Part shown: positions 1 through 7,646 of the stretch, piece by piece
Position numbering within the stretch: the first letter of the stretch is position 1
How the letters are laid out: each line of letters opens with the position of its first letter
Assembly: GCA_964575975.1 (NCBI GenBank)
Contig: CAZNTU010000003.1
Location: 1 to 64,000, forward strand
Direction of reading: 5' to 3'
Source of the DNA: G963674505 sp964575975
GTDB taxonomy: Bacteria; Desulfobacterota; Desulfobacteria; Desulfobacterales; SKZT01
DNA: 64,000 nt
The notes under the pieces: model-generated
What the model saw: only the letters and a program-made list of their open reading frames with translations
Told to the model about the DNA's origin: nothing
Database searches by the model: none
Program-made: the position numbers and the translations under genes

Positions 1-330
1 TCGTAATGGGCGCGGGAGTCGTGGTGCCCGTCGCCGCAGAAGACGCGGAACTTCATGTCCGCCCCGTTTTCCCGGCAGGCCTTTATCAGGGCGGTCCAGG
101 GCCGCAAGGGAGAGCGTGTAGTCGCTCTCGTTGCCCCCCGGCATCACGGTGATCAGGGGAAAGTCGTGGCCGTTCACCGTGATTATAATATGGCAGTACC
201 TGTCGCCGAACTTGAAGGAATCGGTACGATGGTCGCGGCGCCATTCGGCGGTAGGGCTGCCGTAGAGCCTCCCGTGGCCGCATTCGCGGATTCCCTCCTT
301 CCGGCAGGAGCACGCCAGCCGCCCGTTTCT
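1..330 (-). pseudogene. Decayed DDE transposase fragment, left edge of island
   Basis: Read on the minus strand, about 100 codons stay open without a start codon: a Cys-rich lead (ACSCRKEG), then RLYGSPTAEWRRDH, DSFKFGDRY, NGHDFPLITVMPGGNESDY and TLSLAALDR. The reading frame then shifts, and MKFRVFCGDGHHDS appears in another frame toward base 1. This looks like the core of a DDE-type transposase; the exact IS family is not certain. It runs off the left end of the window. A second, more decayed copy of the same protein (RRDH, FVFGDRRY, NGHDFPL) lies at about 30213-30560 in the same orientation on the other side of the biosynthetic cluster. Confidence 0.6.
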
Positions 331-387
331 GTCGAAGGATTGCAATCAGTGCGGTTTCATATTGCAACCCCTTCAGGTTTTTGAAAT

Positions 388-1111
388 TCATTCTAAATTG
401 TCCAAAAAGGGGGGTGGAATGTGAGTCCGGCGCCCACTTGCTGTCGTATATTCGGGCCTCTTTGATCTTGGCCCTGCCGATTCGGATTTTGGACCATTGG
501 CTATCGCGAGATATCTCTCGAAGCGCTCCGACGCTGGCGGCTCGATTGCCCCCTTGGCCGTCGCGTCCCGATCCTTGTGCCTCGACAATACGCTTTCCGG
601 AAGCTCGACCGGCCGCTCCCCGCGCTTCCAGCTTCTTTTCGGTTCCTTGGGATTGCGGTCAAGGATGCAGCGTCTCCCGTGTGTGCCGTCGCCGACGCCC
701 ATCTCCTTCGCCTCGTGATTGTCTTTTTCATCCGCGTATCTTCTCTTTTTTGGAAAGCGCGTCCTCTCCGACCTCCTTCACGGTCGCCGTTATAGTCGCC
801 GAAAGATGCTTTCCGCAAGCCCACGCAAGCTCCTTTCCATTGTCCTCGGAGTTCAGCCAGGAATCGGCGACGAAAAGGATCCGGTAAAGCTTCCAGCCTC
901 GAAAACCGGCTCGGACCTTTTCTACGGTATCGACATCCGAAGTGTTTCCGGAAAAGACCCGCGATCCAACGGGCAACCGTCGGCCGTTGCCGCGAAGGCG
1001 ACCACCGCCTGCGGCGCCTAATATCCCTCCATGGCGTGCCCGAGCTTTCGAAGGCCCTCGTCGCAGGCATCCTCGCCGGCGATGTGAAAGGAGGCCGACG
1101 CAGTGTGGCAA
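388..1111 (-). pseudogene. Decayed IS1634-like transposase
   Basis: Two overlapping minus-strand frames together spell a broken IS1634/IS1549-type transposase. The upstream part (1111 down to about 728) contains SRVFSGNTSDVDTVEKV, RGWKLYRILFVADS and NSEDNGKELAWACGKHL, typical of the DDE core of that family. The downstream part (702 down to 388) contains GDGTHGRRCILDRNPKE and ATAKGAIEPPASERFERYL, in a different frame. No single frame spans the protein, so it is a pseudogene. The C-terminal part is missing. Family assignment is from motif memory. Confidence 0.65.
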
Positions 1112-1274
1112 CAGATCGGAACCGTGTCCCGGTCGAAAAGACTGGCCGTATGACGGAATATCGCCTGTGATACGGCAGGCATTGACTCTTTTCTTGGGCT
1201 AATGGCAAATAGTTGCCGAACGGTGTTGTTTAGTTACGTTTTAAAAAAAATGGCCATTGCCAGATAAAATGGCC

Positions 1275-1317
1275 TTGACAACGAAAATGAACATGTTCAA
1301 TTTATAAGAACATGTTC
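1275..1317 (+). promoter_or_regulatory. Promoter and twin palindromic operator of the TetR gene
   Basis: A perfect -35 hexamer TTGACA is at 1275-1280. The palindrome GAACATGTTC occurs twice, at 1289-1298 and 1308-1317, start to start 19 bases (about two helical turns). A TTTATA sequence lies between them at 1301-1306; its spacing of 20 from the -35 is long, so the exact -10 is uncertain. The site lies 36 bases upstream of the TetR start. Inference: the TetR protein binds here and represses itself. Confidence 0.7.
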
Positions 1318-1353
1318 ACCGAATGAAAAAAACGTCATTGAAGAGGATGAAAG

Positions 1354-1965
1354 ATGAAAACGACACAGCCTAAAGGAACTCTGAGGGAAGTTCATAAAAG
1401 TAATACAAGAGCTTTGATTCTGGATACTTCCAGAGAACTTTTTGAAACAAAAGGGTACGATCAGGTTACCATAAGGGAGGTGGCCAAACATGCACGAATC
1501 GGCCTGGGCACCATTTACAATCATTTTCCCAACAAATTAGCTATTCTGGCAGCGGCCTTTTTGGATAATTTGAAGAATCTTTCTGAAAACGCTTTGATCA
1601 CGGTGCCGAAAGAACAGCCCTTCAAGACACAATTCGTTTATATTTCGAAGTGTTTTTTTTGTTTTTATACCGAACATTCCAATCTGGCCCGTACCTATCT
1701 GAGCCATATGTTCTTTTATCATCAAGAATGGCTGGAGCCTATCAACGCCTTTGATGAGATCTACGACCTAAAAATGGCGGAACTGATCAGGGCGGCCCAG
1801 AAAAAAGGAGAGATCGGCCCCGAAAAAGATATTGAAAGCCTGGTCCTTGCGCTGATGTCAAATTATTTTTTTGTCCTGTTCCATGGTTTTCTCCGGAAGA
1901 ACATCTCGGATCCAGACCGACTGGCGGGCCTTCTCGAAGATCTGATTGAACACACACTTTCATAA
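1354..1965 (+). CDS. TetR/AcrR family transcriptional regulator
   Basis: The 203-residue protein has the standard TetR layout. The N-terminal three-helix DNA-binding domain spans about residues 15-62; the helix-turn-helix is around 38-58 (VTIREVAKHARIGLGTIYNH). A variable all-helical ligand-binding domain rich in Phe and Leu follows. The start is the ATG after GAAGAGGATGAAAG. It sits just upstream of the biosynthetic cluster, facing the same way. GAACATGTTC palindromes lie in its own promoter and a variant lies 51 bases beyond its stop, so it is the best candidate for cluster-specific control, probably by releasing DNA when a lipophilic ligand binds. The ligand is unknown. Confidence 0.88.
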   Translation: MKTTQPKGTLREVHKSNTRALILDTSRELFETKGYDQVTIREVAKHARIGLGTIYNHFPNKLAILAAAFLDNLKNLSENALITVPKEQPFKTQFVYISKCFFCFYTEHSNLARTYLSHMFFYHQEWLEPINAFDEIYDLKMAELIRAAQKKGEIGPEKDIESLVLALMSNYFFVLFHGFLRKNISDPDRLAGLLEDLIEHTLS

Positions 1966-1984
1966 AGGGGGGGATAAAAAGTTC

Positions 1985-2025
1985 TTGACAAACAGTATAA
2001 CGTATTCTATTAGGTGAACTTGTTC
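1985..2025 (+). promoter_or_regulatory. Second promoter with a TetR-type operator
   Basis: TTGACA at 1985-1990 is followed after exactly 17 bases by TATTAG at 2008-2013, a good sigma-70 promoter. GAACTTGTTC at 2016-2025 differs by one base from the GAACATGTTC pair upstream of the TetR gene and lies over the start-site region. It points rightward toward the cluster. An ISAzo13-like remnant now lies between it and the first biosynthetic gene, so it may be an old cluster promoter that has been separated from its target. Confidence 0.6.
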
Positions 2026-2088
2026 GGTTTAGATGCAACCATTGAAACTCGATCATCAAGTTTTTAATTCAAATTCGAAAATGAAAGG

Positions 2089-2768
2089 TTGGCAGCCCGG
2101 TCAACGGATATGGCTCCAGGCATCGTTCGTACTCTGCCCTTCACAGTGATAAAAGCTGGCAGACCGCAGAGGCCAAGCCCCAAAAAAATTCCGCGGACCG
2201 ACGCGATTTTCGAAAATATCGGGGAAAAAGACGGCAAGCTGATCGACGACGGGTCGGTCAAGCGTACAAAAGCATGGACTGCAAGGCCACCGTGAAAATA
2301 GGCGAATGCAGCCGCAGAGGAAAAACCAGGGGAGACAACCGGCGGCCGACCATGACATCGGATGCGCGGAAAAGTACAATCCGTTCGGTATTCTGGACGA
2401 AGACAGCGGATAGCTGCATGTTTCGTTCGGCAGTTCCGCCTAGACAAGCGACTTTATCGCGGACGGCCTTCAGGACTGGTGGAACCGCATGCCCGACGCG
2501 CGGAACGCGACGGCTTCTCCTTTCTTCAAGCCAAGGCCACAACGGCCCGGAAAGCAGCGCCCGGCGACCGAAGTTTCTCAAGCGCATGGTCGAATTAGCG
2601 CATTATATCGGAAAGCCGATTCAACTTCTGTACTATCCGCCGTACCACAGCAAATACAATCCCGTGAAGCGATGCCGGGGCATCTTGGAGAATCATTGGA
2701 ACGGCACAAGGACTGAATGTTTTCTTCAGTTCGTCAAGGATTTGAGCTTCGAAGAAGATCGGCATTAA
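2089..2768 (+). pseudogene. Decayed ISAzo13-like transposase
   Basis: Fragments of one transposase appear in three frames. 2089-2295 carries KKIPRTDAIFENI. 2274-2768 carries DCKATVKIGECSRRGKTRG near its start and IQLLYYPPYHSKYNP followed by GILENHWNGT near its end. The frame between 2362 and 2716 supplies the middle portion, including MPDARNATASPFFKP. These match the order of conserved blocks I know from ISAzo13-family DDE transposases. Frameshifts and internal stops show it is dead. Terminal inverted repeats were not found by eye. Confidence 0.7.
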
Positions 2769-3194
2769 AAATTGAAGGATTTGGCAATTTTTTTTTAAAA
2801 AACGGCATAGGCGAATTAATATCTTCTTCAAAACACGTGTCGGGTAGAACATTGGGAGGATTGGAACCGACGGCATCTTTGAAATATAAAATGCGGCATT
2901 GCGTTTTTCATTCAGGCATTTATTACGCCGTCCTGCTTATTTTTGACATTTGATTTCCCGGATGACGGCATTTGGCCGTCCTCAGGATAAAAATGTAAAC
3001 TTCAAGTCGGTTCGAGAAATAACAATTTGAGAATCGAATGAAAAGGATGGCATGGACATTAGAAGGCTGGGGTACAAGGAGTCGACTATCAAAAAAAGGT
3101 TGACAACCATCACTTGCTTGGTCTAAAAAGAGCGATCCTTGAAATTGAAAGATGGAAATCATGGGATCCGACAAAGAAGCAAATGCTTCGAGGG
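2769..3194. other. Gene-free stretch after the transposase remnant
   Basis: This roughly 425-base, AT-rich stretch has no convincing coding sequence. A small hairpin GACGGC/GCCGTC sits at 2964-2980. A TTGACA at 3100-3105 lacks a good -10 at the usual distance. It leads into the hairpin repeats that start at 3195. Confidence 0.4.
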
Positions 3195-3300
3195 AAAAAA
3201 AACCTCGATGAATAGTGGGCATCGAGGTTCCGGTTGCAGGCTAAGTTGATCGGCATACAATGTTCCTACCGTTCTCGCAGCCTGCGAGTATTAGTTTTAA
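3195..3300 (-). repeat. Hairpin element copy A (possible minus-strand small RNA end)
   Basis: On the minus strand, GCAGGCT (complement of 3279-3285) can pair with AGCCTGC (complement of 3236-3242). A second hairpin follows, with arms AACCTCGATG at 3201-3210 and CATCGAGGTT at 3220-3229, and then a run of T (A-run 3195-3202 on the plus strand). A stem-loop followed by a U-run is the form of a Rho-independent terminator reading leftward. Two further copies lie at 3320-3415 and 3689-3790. Confidence 0.55.
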
Positions 3301-3319
3301 ATTAAGCTACAAATATCGT

Positions 3320-3415
3320 GGAACGCCAATGATTAGGGGTCATTGAGTGCAGGCTGAATTGATCGGCATACAACGTTCTTACCACTCTCTCGCAGCCTGC
3401 GAGTTTTAGTTTGAA
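3320..3415 (-). repeat. Hairpin element copy B (partly degraded)
   Basis: This copy keeps the outer pair GCAGGCT 3349-3355 / AGCCTGC 3394-3400 and the shared core TGATCGGCATACAACGTTCTT. The terminal hairpin is weaker (CCAATGA at 3326-3332 with TCATTG at 3340-3345), and there is no T-run on the minus strand, so it probably no longer terminates. It begins a unit that is repeated about 375 bases further on. Confidence 0.5.
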
Positions 3416-3443
3416 TCAATTAAAAATTTCATAGAAAGCCATT

Positions 3444-3693
3444 ATGACATGCCGCCGTCTGCACCGTTACGCGACGACAAACGGTTTGGTTTTGGCGGAA
3501 ATCAAAGGTTTGTTTTTATACACGGTTAATGCGCATGCAACCGATGTGGCGGAGCTATATCCAGATAAAAGCAAACCGCGACAATTGAATCGCATAGAGG
3601 ATGGATGGGAGATATCATCCCCCGCTTTTTTTTGATTAAGTCCGTTTATAGAAAATGATAAGGAATGCGACGATGTAATTTCGTAAGGAAAAA
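3444..3693 (+). pseudogene. Degenerate duplicate of the start of the double-hotdog gene
   Basis: Bases 3444-3693 align with about 3820-4065, offset 377 bases: TTGTTTTTAtaCACGGTTA, ACCGAtGtGGCGGAGCTATAT, the ATAgAGGATGGA and GATATC blocks and LSPFIENDK versus LSLFSYKNDK. In this copy the frame is broken (TGA at 3633-3635, another stop at 3691), so only a 63-residue remnant is open. It is a truncated tandem duplicate of the region before and including the 5' end of the 3880-4881 gene. It may have no product. Confidence 0.6.
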
Positions 3694-3790
3694 AAGAACC
3701 CCAATGATTAGGGGTCATTGGGGTTCCGGCTGCAGGCTGAATTGATCAGCATCCAACGTTCTTTTCATCCTAACAGCCTGCCGGTTTTAA
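3689..3790 (-). repeat. Hairpin element copy C, best preserved
   Basis: On the minus strand a stem formed by CCGGCAGGCTG (complement of 3774-3784) and CAGCCTGCAGCCGG (complement of 3726-3739) is followed by a perfect 12-base hairpin, GAACCCCAATGA 3696-3707 with TCATTGGGGTTC 3715-3726, and a seven-T run. This is a strong leftward Rho-independent terminator with a second structured element just upstream, as in small RNA genes or attenuators. No minus-strand gene that it would serve is visible to its right. Confidence 0.6.
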
Positions 3791-3879
3791 ATCAAGTTAA
3801 AAATTTCATGGAACACCATTAGATATGCCACAGGTCTGTACCGGTACGTTGCGATAGACGGTTTGGTTCGGTGGAGATC

Positions 3880-4881
3880 ATGTGGTTTGTTTTTATTCAC
3901 GGTTATAGCGCATGTAACCGACGAGGCGGAGCTATATTCGAACTAAAATCAACCGATAATATAATCGAGATAAAGGATGGACCGGTGATATCGTCTCCTT
4001 CTTTTTTGGATTTAAGTCTCTTTAGCTATAAAAACGACAAGGTATTAGGCGATGATTTTTCATGCTGTATTGAATTTCAGGAAAACGATCCCGTGTTTTC
4101 CGGGCATTATCCGAATTATCCGATATTGCCGGCATCGCTAATTATCGATATATGTTGTCAAATATTGAATATGATGCAATCAGATGCATGTGCCTACAAA
4201 AACTATTTTATAAAAAAAAGCCGGTTTTTAAAAAGGATTAAACCAAAGGACAAGGTTTTGTTTAAGACGATGGCATCCTCGGGCATCGGGAATAAATCCA
4301 AAGCAATCAATATTCATCTTTTTTCTAAAGAAGAACAGTGTGCCAGGATACATTTTGTCCTTTACGATGGCAAGCTATTAAAAACGAAAGAAACAACTGC
4401 CCGGCCGCTTGAAATGGGCCATTCAATGCCTGCTCACGAGCATTTGCCGCAACGGTTTCCCTTGCTGGTTGTTGATCAGGTGTCTGTCCACCTCAATAAA
4501 AAAATGAGTTCGGGAACCAAACTGGTTAGTTATGGGGATTATTGTTATCGAAATACCCAGCGTCGCCGTATAAAAAAGGAGGAATTTGTTTATCCTGCGG
4601 GCGGTGTGATTGAAGGGATTGAACAGTCGGCTGTATTACTTCTCGCCGAGCATTGGCCAATGAGCAGCGGAGAAATTGTGTTTACGGTGGGAGGTATAAA
4701 TGGGATCCATATCCACCGTGAACCTTACCCTGGCGATATCATACGCTATTACTCCAAATTGGAGTATATCTCTGAATCCAATGCTATTTTGTCTGGTGTC
4801 GCTCAGATAGATGATGGGCTCGTAATGACTATTGATAAAATATTTGTGGCAATGAAATCCCGGCAGCAGATCGACGAGTGA
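3880..4881 (+). CDS. Double-hotdog FabA/FabZ-like dehydratase homologue
   Basis: The roughly 333-residue protein contains two hotdog-fold halves. The first has FSGHYPNYPILPASLIID: the His of GHYP is followed 14 residues later by Asp, the His/Asp pair used by FabA-type dehydratase/isomerases. The second half (RFPLLVVDQV ... YPAGGVIEGIEQSA) keeps Glu at the FabZ Glu position but lacks the His. It is the first biosynthetic gene after the regulator and probably removes water from ACP-bound beta-hydroxy chains, or shapes double-bond geometry. ATG 3880 follows GGTGGAG; a GTG at 3985 after AAGGATGG is an alternative, since the first 35 residues resemble no hotdog sequence and lie in the duplicated DNA. 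Confidence 0.7.
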   Translation: MWFVFIHGYSACNRRGGAIFELKSTDNIIEIKDGPVISSPSFLDLSLFSYKNDKVLGDDFSCCIEFQENDPVFSGHYPNYPILPASLIIDICCQILNMMQSDACAYKNYFIKKSRFLKRIKPKDKVLFKTMASSGIGNKSKAINIHLFSKEEQCARIHFVLYDGKLLKTKETTARPLEMGHSMPAHEHLPQRFPLLVVDQVSVHLNKKMSSGTKLVSYGDYCYRNTQRRRIKKEEFVYPAGGVIEGIEQSAVLLLAEHWPMSSGEIVFTVGGINGIHIHREPYPGDIIRYYSKLEYISESNAILSGVAQIDDGLVMTIDKIFVAMKSRQQIDE

Positions 4882-4882
4882 T

Positions 4883-4913
4883 GACCGGGAACCGTCAGAT
4901 TTGGGTCCCGGTC
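4883..4913 (+). terminator. Weak stem-loop after the double-hotdog gene
   Basis: GACCGGGA at 4883-4890 pairs with TCCCGGTC at 4906-4913, immediately after the stop codon. No T-run follows, so it may be a Rho-dependent or non-terminating hairpin. It also forms the left border of the inverted-repeat element at 4913-5341. Confidence 0.35.
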
Positions 4914-5341
4914 TGGGGTGATAAAAATATCGACTTTCCGGCACCGAAATTTCCTCCGGGTTTTGTTCCCTTCCAGGTATGAAAGGCCTATTTTGTTTCG
5001 CCGGGCGGTCTAGACGGACGAGGCAAGGTCGCGGTTTCCCGGTAGCGCCGCCTTCCACGGCGGCGCGGCACCCGTCTCTACCCCGGCCGAATTCGGTCTC
5101 CGACGCCCGCGCCGCCATGGAAGGCGGCGCTACCGGACATCGGCGTGACCCGGTGGCGAGTCGAATCGATCGAAAAAGGATGCGGAATTATTGAGGAAAG
5201 GGAAGAAAACCGACCCGTCAACCGATTCGACCCCGTCACCCGAGACCCTGCCCTGGGACGAAAAAGCGCAAAACCGAAAATTCGGAACAGGTTTCGGATG
5301 AAAAACTTGCCCCTCTAACGGGATGATTTTCATCACCCCAG
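4913..5341. repeat. Inverted-repeat-bounded non-coding element
   Basis: CTGGGGTGATAAAAAT at 4913-4928 is mirrored by ATTTTCATCACCCCAG at 5327-5342, one mismatch over 16 bases. About 400 bases of GC-rich sequence without a convincing gene lie between them, including a large palindrome at 5039-5136. It separates two genes of the biosynthetic cluster. A size near 430 bases, terminal inverted repeats and no coding capacity are the signs of a MITE-like insertion. A third, single copy of the end motif (GTTTTCATCACCCC) is at 30044-30057, right of the cluster. Confidence 0.5.
5039..5136. repeat. REP-like long palindrome
   Basis: Thirty bases at 5039-5068 are the reverse complement of 5107-5136 with one mismatch, separated by a 38-base loop. 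Each arm is itself a small palindrome (CCGCC ttccac GGCGG). The GC content is far above the neighbouring genes. Such paired GC-rich arms resemble bacterial REP/BIME elements. They could fold into a stable RNA cruciform between the genes on either side. Confidence 0.65.
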
Positions 5342-5411
5342 TCCCGGTCTCTTCATGATCAGTCAATCTTTCAACCTAACTAAAGCGTTTAAAATTTTAA
5401 AGAGAAAATCC

Positions 5412-6557
5412 ATGAGTATCACACTTACCAAAGAACAAATCCAGATGAAAAACGCGGCCAGGGAATTCGCTAAAAAAGAACTCAATCAAACGATCCGGGA
5501 AGATGATCAATTGGGCCGGTTTAATCTTTCCGGATGGAAAAAATGTGCGGAATTCGGCTTAATGGGACTTTCGGCCCCCGAGGAATACGGGGGACAGGGA
5601 TTGGATTTATTGACTTGTGTTGTCATTATGGAGGCTTTAGGGGCAGCCTGTGAGGATAGTGGATTGCTATTCTCCATCAATTCTCAGATCTGGACTTGTG
5701 AATCGCCGATTTTGAAATTTGGAACGAAATCCCAAAAGGATCGGTATCTCCCGGGGCTTGTAAATGGCACATTGATTGGTGGTCATGCCATGACGGAACC
5801 GGATGCGGGGTCGGATGCTTACGGAATGAAATGTGAAGCCGGAAAAGAAGGGGATAAGTATATCTTGAATGGAAGCAAAATTTTCATTACAAACTCCCCT
5901 ATGGCTGATTTGCTTATCGTTTTTGCCGTGACTGACAGCAAAAAAGGATTTGGCGGTATGTCCGCCTTTATAGTTGAAAAGGATTTCGCCGGTGTTTCAT
6001 TTGGTAAGCCGATAAGCATGACCGGGTTAAGAACGTGTCCTATCGGAGAAGTATTTTTGCATGATTGTGTCGTGCACGCCGAAAACAGATTGGGCAAGGA
6101 AGGGATGGGATCGGCAATTTTCAACTCTGAAATGGAAGAGGAGAGAAGTTGCCTGTTTGCGACACATTTGGGCGCCATGGAAAACGTGATGAAGCGCTGC
6201 ATTGACTATGCCAAAAAGCGTAACCAATTCGGCGCGCCCATTGGAAAAAATCAAGCCATATCTCATAAAATCTCTGATATGCGGGTCAGAACCGAGTTGT
6301 CTCGCTTAATCCTGTATCATGTGGCAGGTATAAAAAATGGAGGGGAGCGGGCATATCTTGAATCTGCCATAGCCAAACTTTATATCAGCGAAGGGTATGT
6401 GCAGACCTGCCTTGATGCGATTCAAATCCACGGCGCTTACGGCTGCAGCAATGAATTGGATTTTGAAAGAAAGCTCAGGGATTCCGTCATGGGCAAGATC
6501 TATTCAGGTACATCCGAGATTCAAAAAAATATCATTGCGCGCTTTTTGGATCTATAA
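5412..6557 (+). CDS. Acyl-CoA/acyl-ACP dehydrogenase
   Basis: This 381-residue flavoprotein has the full acyl-CoA dehydrogenase architecture: N-terminal helices, the FAD-contact block AMTEPDAGSDA (about 125), a beta domain, RNQFGAPIGKNQ (about 270) and the C-terminal YSGTSEIQKN (about 364). In short- and medium-chain enzymes the YEGT Glu is the catalytic base; here it is Ser. A Glu in MEEERSCLFA (about 238) sits where isovaleryl- and long-chain enzymes hold their base. In a cluster with a free adenylation enzyme and ACP it probably oxidises an aminoacyl- or acyl-ACP, as PltE/RedW do with prolyl-ACP. Chosen start is ATG 5412 (MSITLTKEQ), the normal family start. Confidence 0.88.
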   Translation: MSITLTKEQIQMKNAAREFAKKELNQTIREDDQLGRFNLSGWKKCAEFGLMGLSAPEEYGGQGLDLLTCVVIMEALGAACEDSGLLFSINSQIWTCESPILKFGTKSQKDRYLPGLVNGTLIGGHAMTEPDAGSDAYGMKCEAGKEGDKYILNGSKIFITNSPMADLLIVFAVTDSKKGFGGMSAFIVEKDFAGVSFGKPISMTGLRTCPIGEVFLHDCVVHAENRLGKEGMGSAIFNSEMEEERSCLFATHLGAMENVMKRCIDYAKKRNQFGAPIGKNQAISHKISDMRVRTELSRLILYHVAGIKNGGERAYLESAIAKLYISEGYVQTCLDAIQIHGAYGCSNELDFERKLRDSVMGKIYSGTSEIQKNIIARFLDL

Positions 6558-6584
6558 GCTTAACGTGTTTATAAAGAGAAAAAT

Positions 6585-7607
6585 ATGAAAAAAAACAACA
6601 ACTATGTTTGCATCGCGGGAGCGGCCTGCTATATTCCACCCGACTCCCTTGAAGTGGCCGATATTTTCCGCAAAGAATGCTGTTCATCCGAAATACCGGA
6701 AAGTTCGGAGTGCATTTCATTGCTTGGGATTCAAAAGGTACCCACATCCAGGGAAAAATCTTCCGAATTAGCCTACAAAGCCGCTAAAAGCGCCATGGAA
6801 AACGCCAACATCAAACCGGAAGAAATAGATGTCGTTGTGGATTACACCTCCTTGCCGGAGGATTATGTCGTACCGTCCTGGTCAATGTCCAACAAACTCC
6901 AGGCGGAGCTGGGTGCAGGCAATGCATTTACGCTTGGGTTCAGCGGAAACGGAAGTTCCACCTTGATGGTGGCCATGGATTACACTGCGTCGTTGATACG
7001 GTCGGACCAACACATTAATACCGCCTTGCTTTTCGCCGGTGAACGTACCGTCGCAGGCAACCATCTGCTTCGTTCAAATGAAATCTCAACAGTATGCGGG
7101 GATGGCGCCAGCGCCATTTTACTAAGGCAATCTTCCTCGGATCGCCAGTGCATTTTGGGATCAAAATTATGGTCGAACGGGAAAATGCATGACGTGCTTC
7201 AAAATTTGGCCGGTGGTTATGCCGATCCTCTGAACTATGACAATTACCGATTAAGGCTCGATACAAAGGCTTGGGATGACTACTTTTACCGGCATGCACA
7301 GGGGGTTTTTGAACGCATGTCAGGTGAATTGCTGTCACCGTGGGGAATAGGGATGGATCAAATACGGCATATCATCTGTCCTAATATCAATCTCAGAGAA
7401 AAGCAAAGAGTCATTGAGCTGTTAAACGTGAAAGACCATCAGGTAATTCATGATAATTTAAAATCATACGGGCATATTCAAAGTACCGATCTCGTCATCA
7501 ATTATCTATCGGCAATATCATCCGAAAGTATTGCTGCTGGGGATTATATCCTGTTTTTTTCTCATGGCTTCGGATTTACCTGGGCAATGACGCTGGTCAA
7601 ATTTTAA
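6585..7607 (+). CDS. KAS III-like protein lacking the catalytic Cys
   Basis: The 340-residue thiolase-fold protein aligns over its length with the next gene product. At the position of the KAS III nucleophile it reads SGNGSSTLM, so Ser124 replaces Cys. The later GNTSAAS-type segment is YGHIQSTDLVINY. It ends FFSHGFGFTWAM, like the GFGxG end of the family. An inactive partner next to a Cys-containing paralogue recalls PqsB/PqsC, where two KAS III-like chains form one enzyme. Inference: it pairs with the 7647-8657 product to move a starter or amino-acyl chain. Intergenic gaps on both sides are short (27 and 39 bases), consistent with one operon. Confidence 0.8.
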   Translation: MKKNNNYVCIAGAACYIPPDSLEVADIFRKECCSSEIPESSECISLLGIQKVPTSREKSSELAYKAAKSAMENANIKPEEIDVVVDYTSLPEDYVVPSWSMSNKLQAELGAGNAFTLGFSGNGSSTLMVAMDYTASLIRSDQHINTALLFAGERTVAGNHLLRSNEISTVCGDGASAILLRQSSSDRQCILGSKLWSNGKMHDVLQNLAGGYADPLNYDNYRLRLDTKAWDDYFYRHAQGVFERMSGELLSPWGIGMDQIRHIICPNINLREKQRVIELLNVKDHQVIHDNLKSYGHIQSTDLVINYLSAISSESIAAGDYILFFSHGFGFTWAMTLVKF

Positions 7608-7646
7608 CCTTAACTCTATTGCAGAGCCTAATAGGAGGCAAGGATA

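Noticed and set aside
3195..3790. Three similar repeats considered as a CRISPR array
   Set aside because: Spacing is irregular (about 113 and 382 bases), the units are about 100 bases with terminator-like hairpins, and no cas gene is present.
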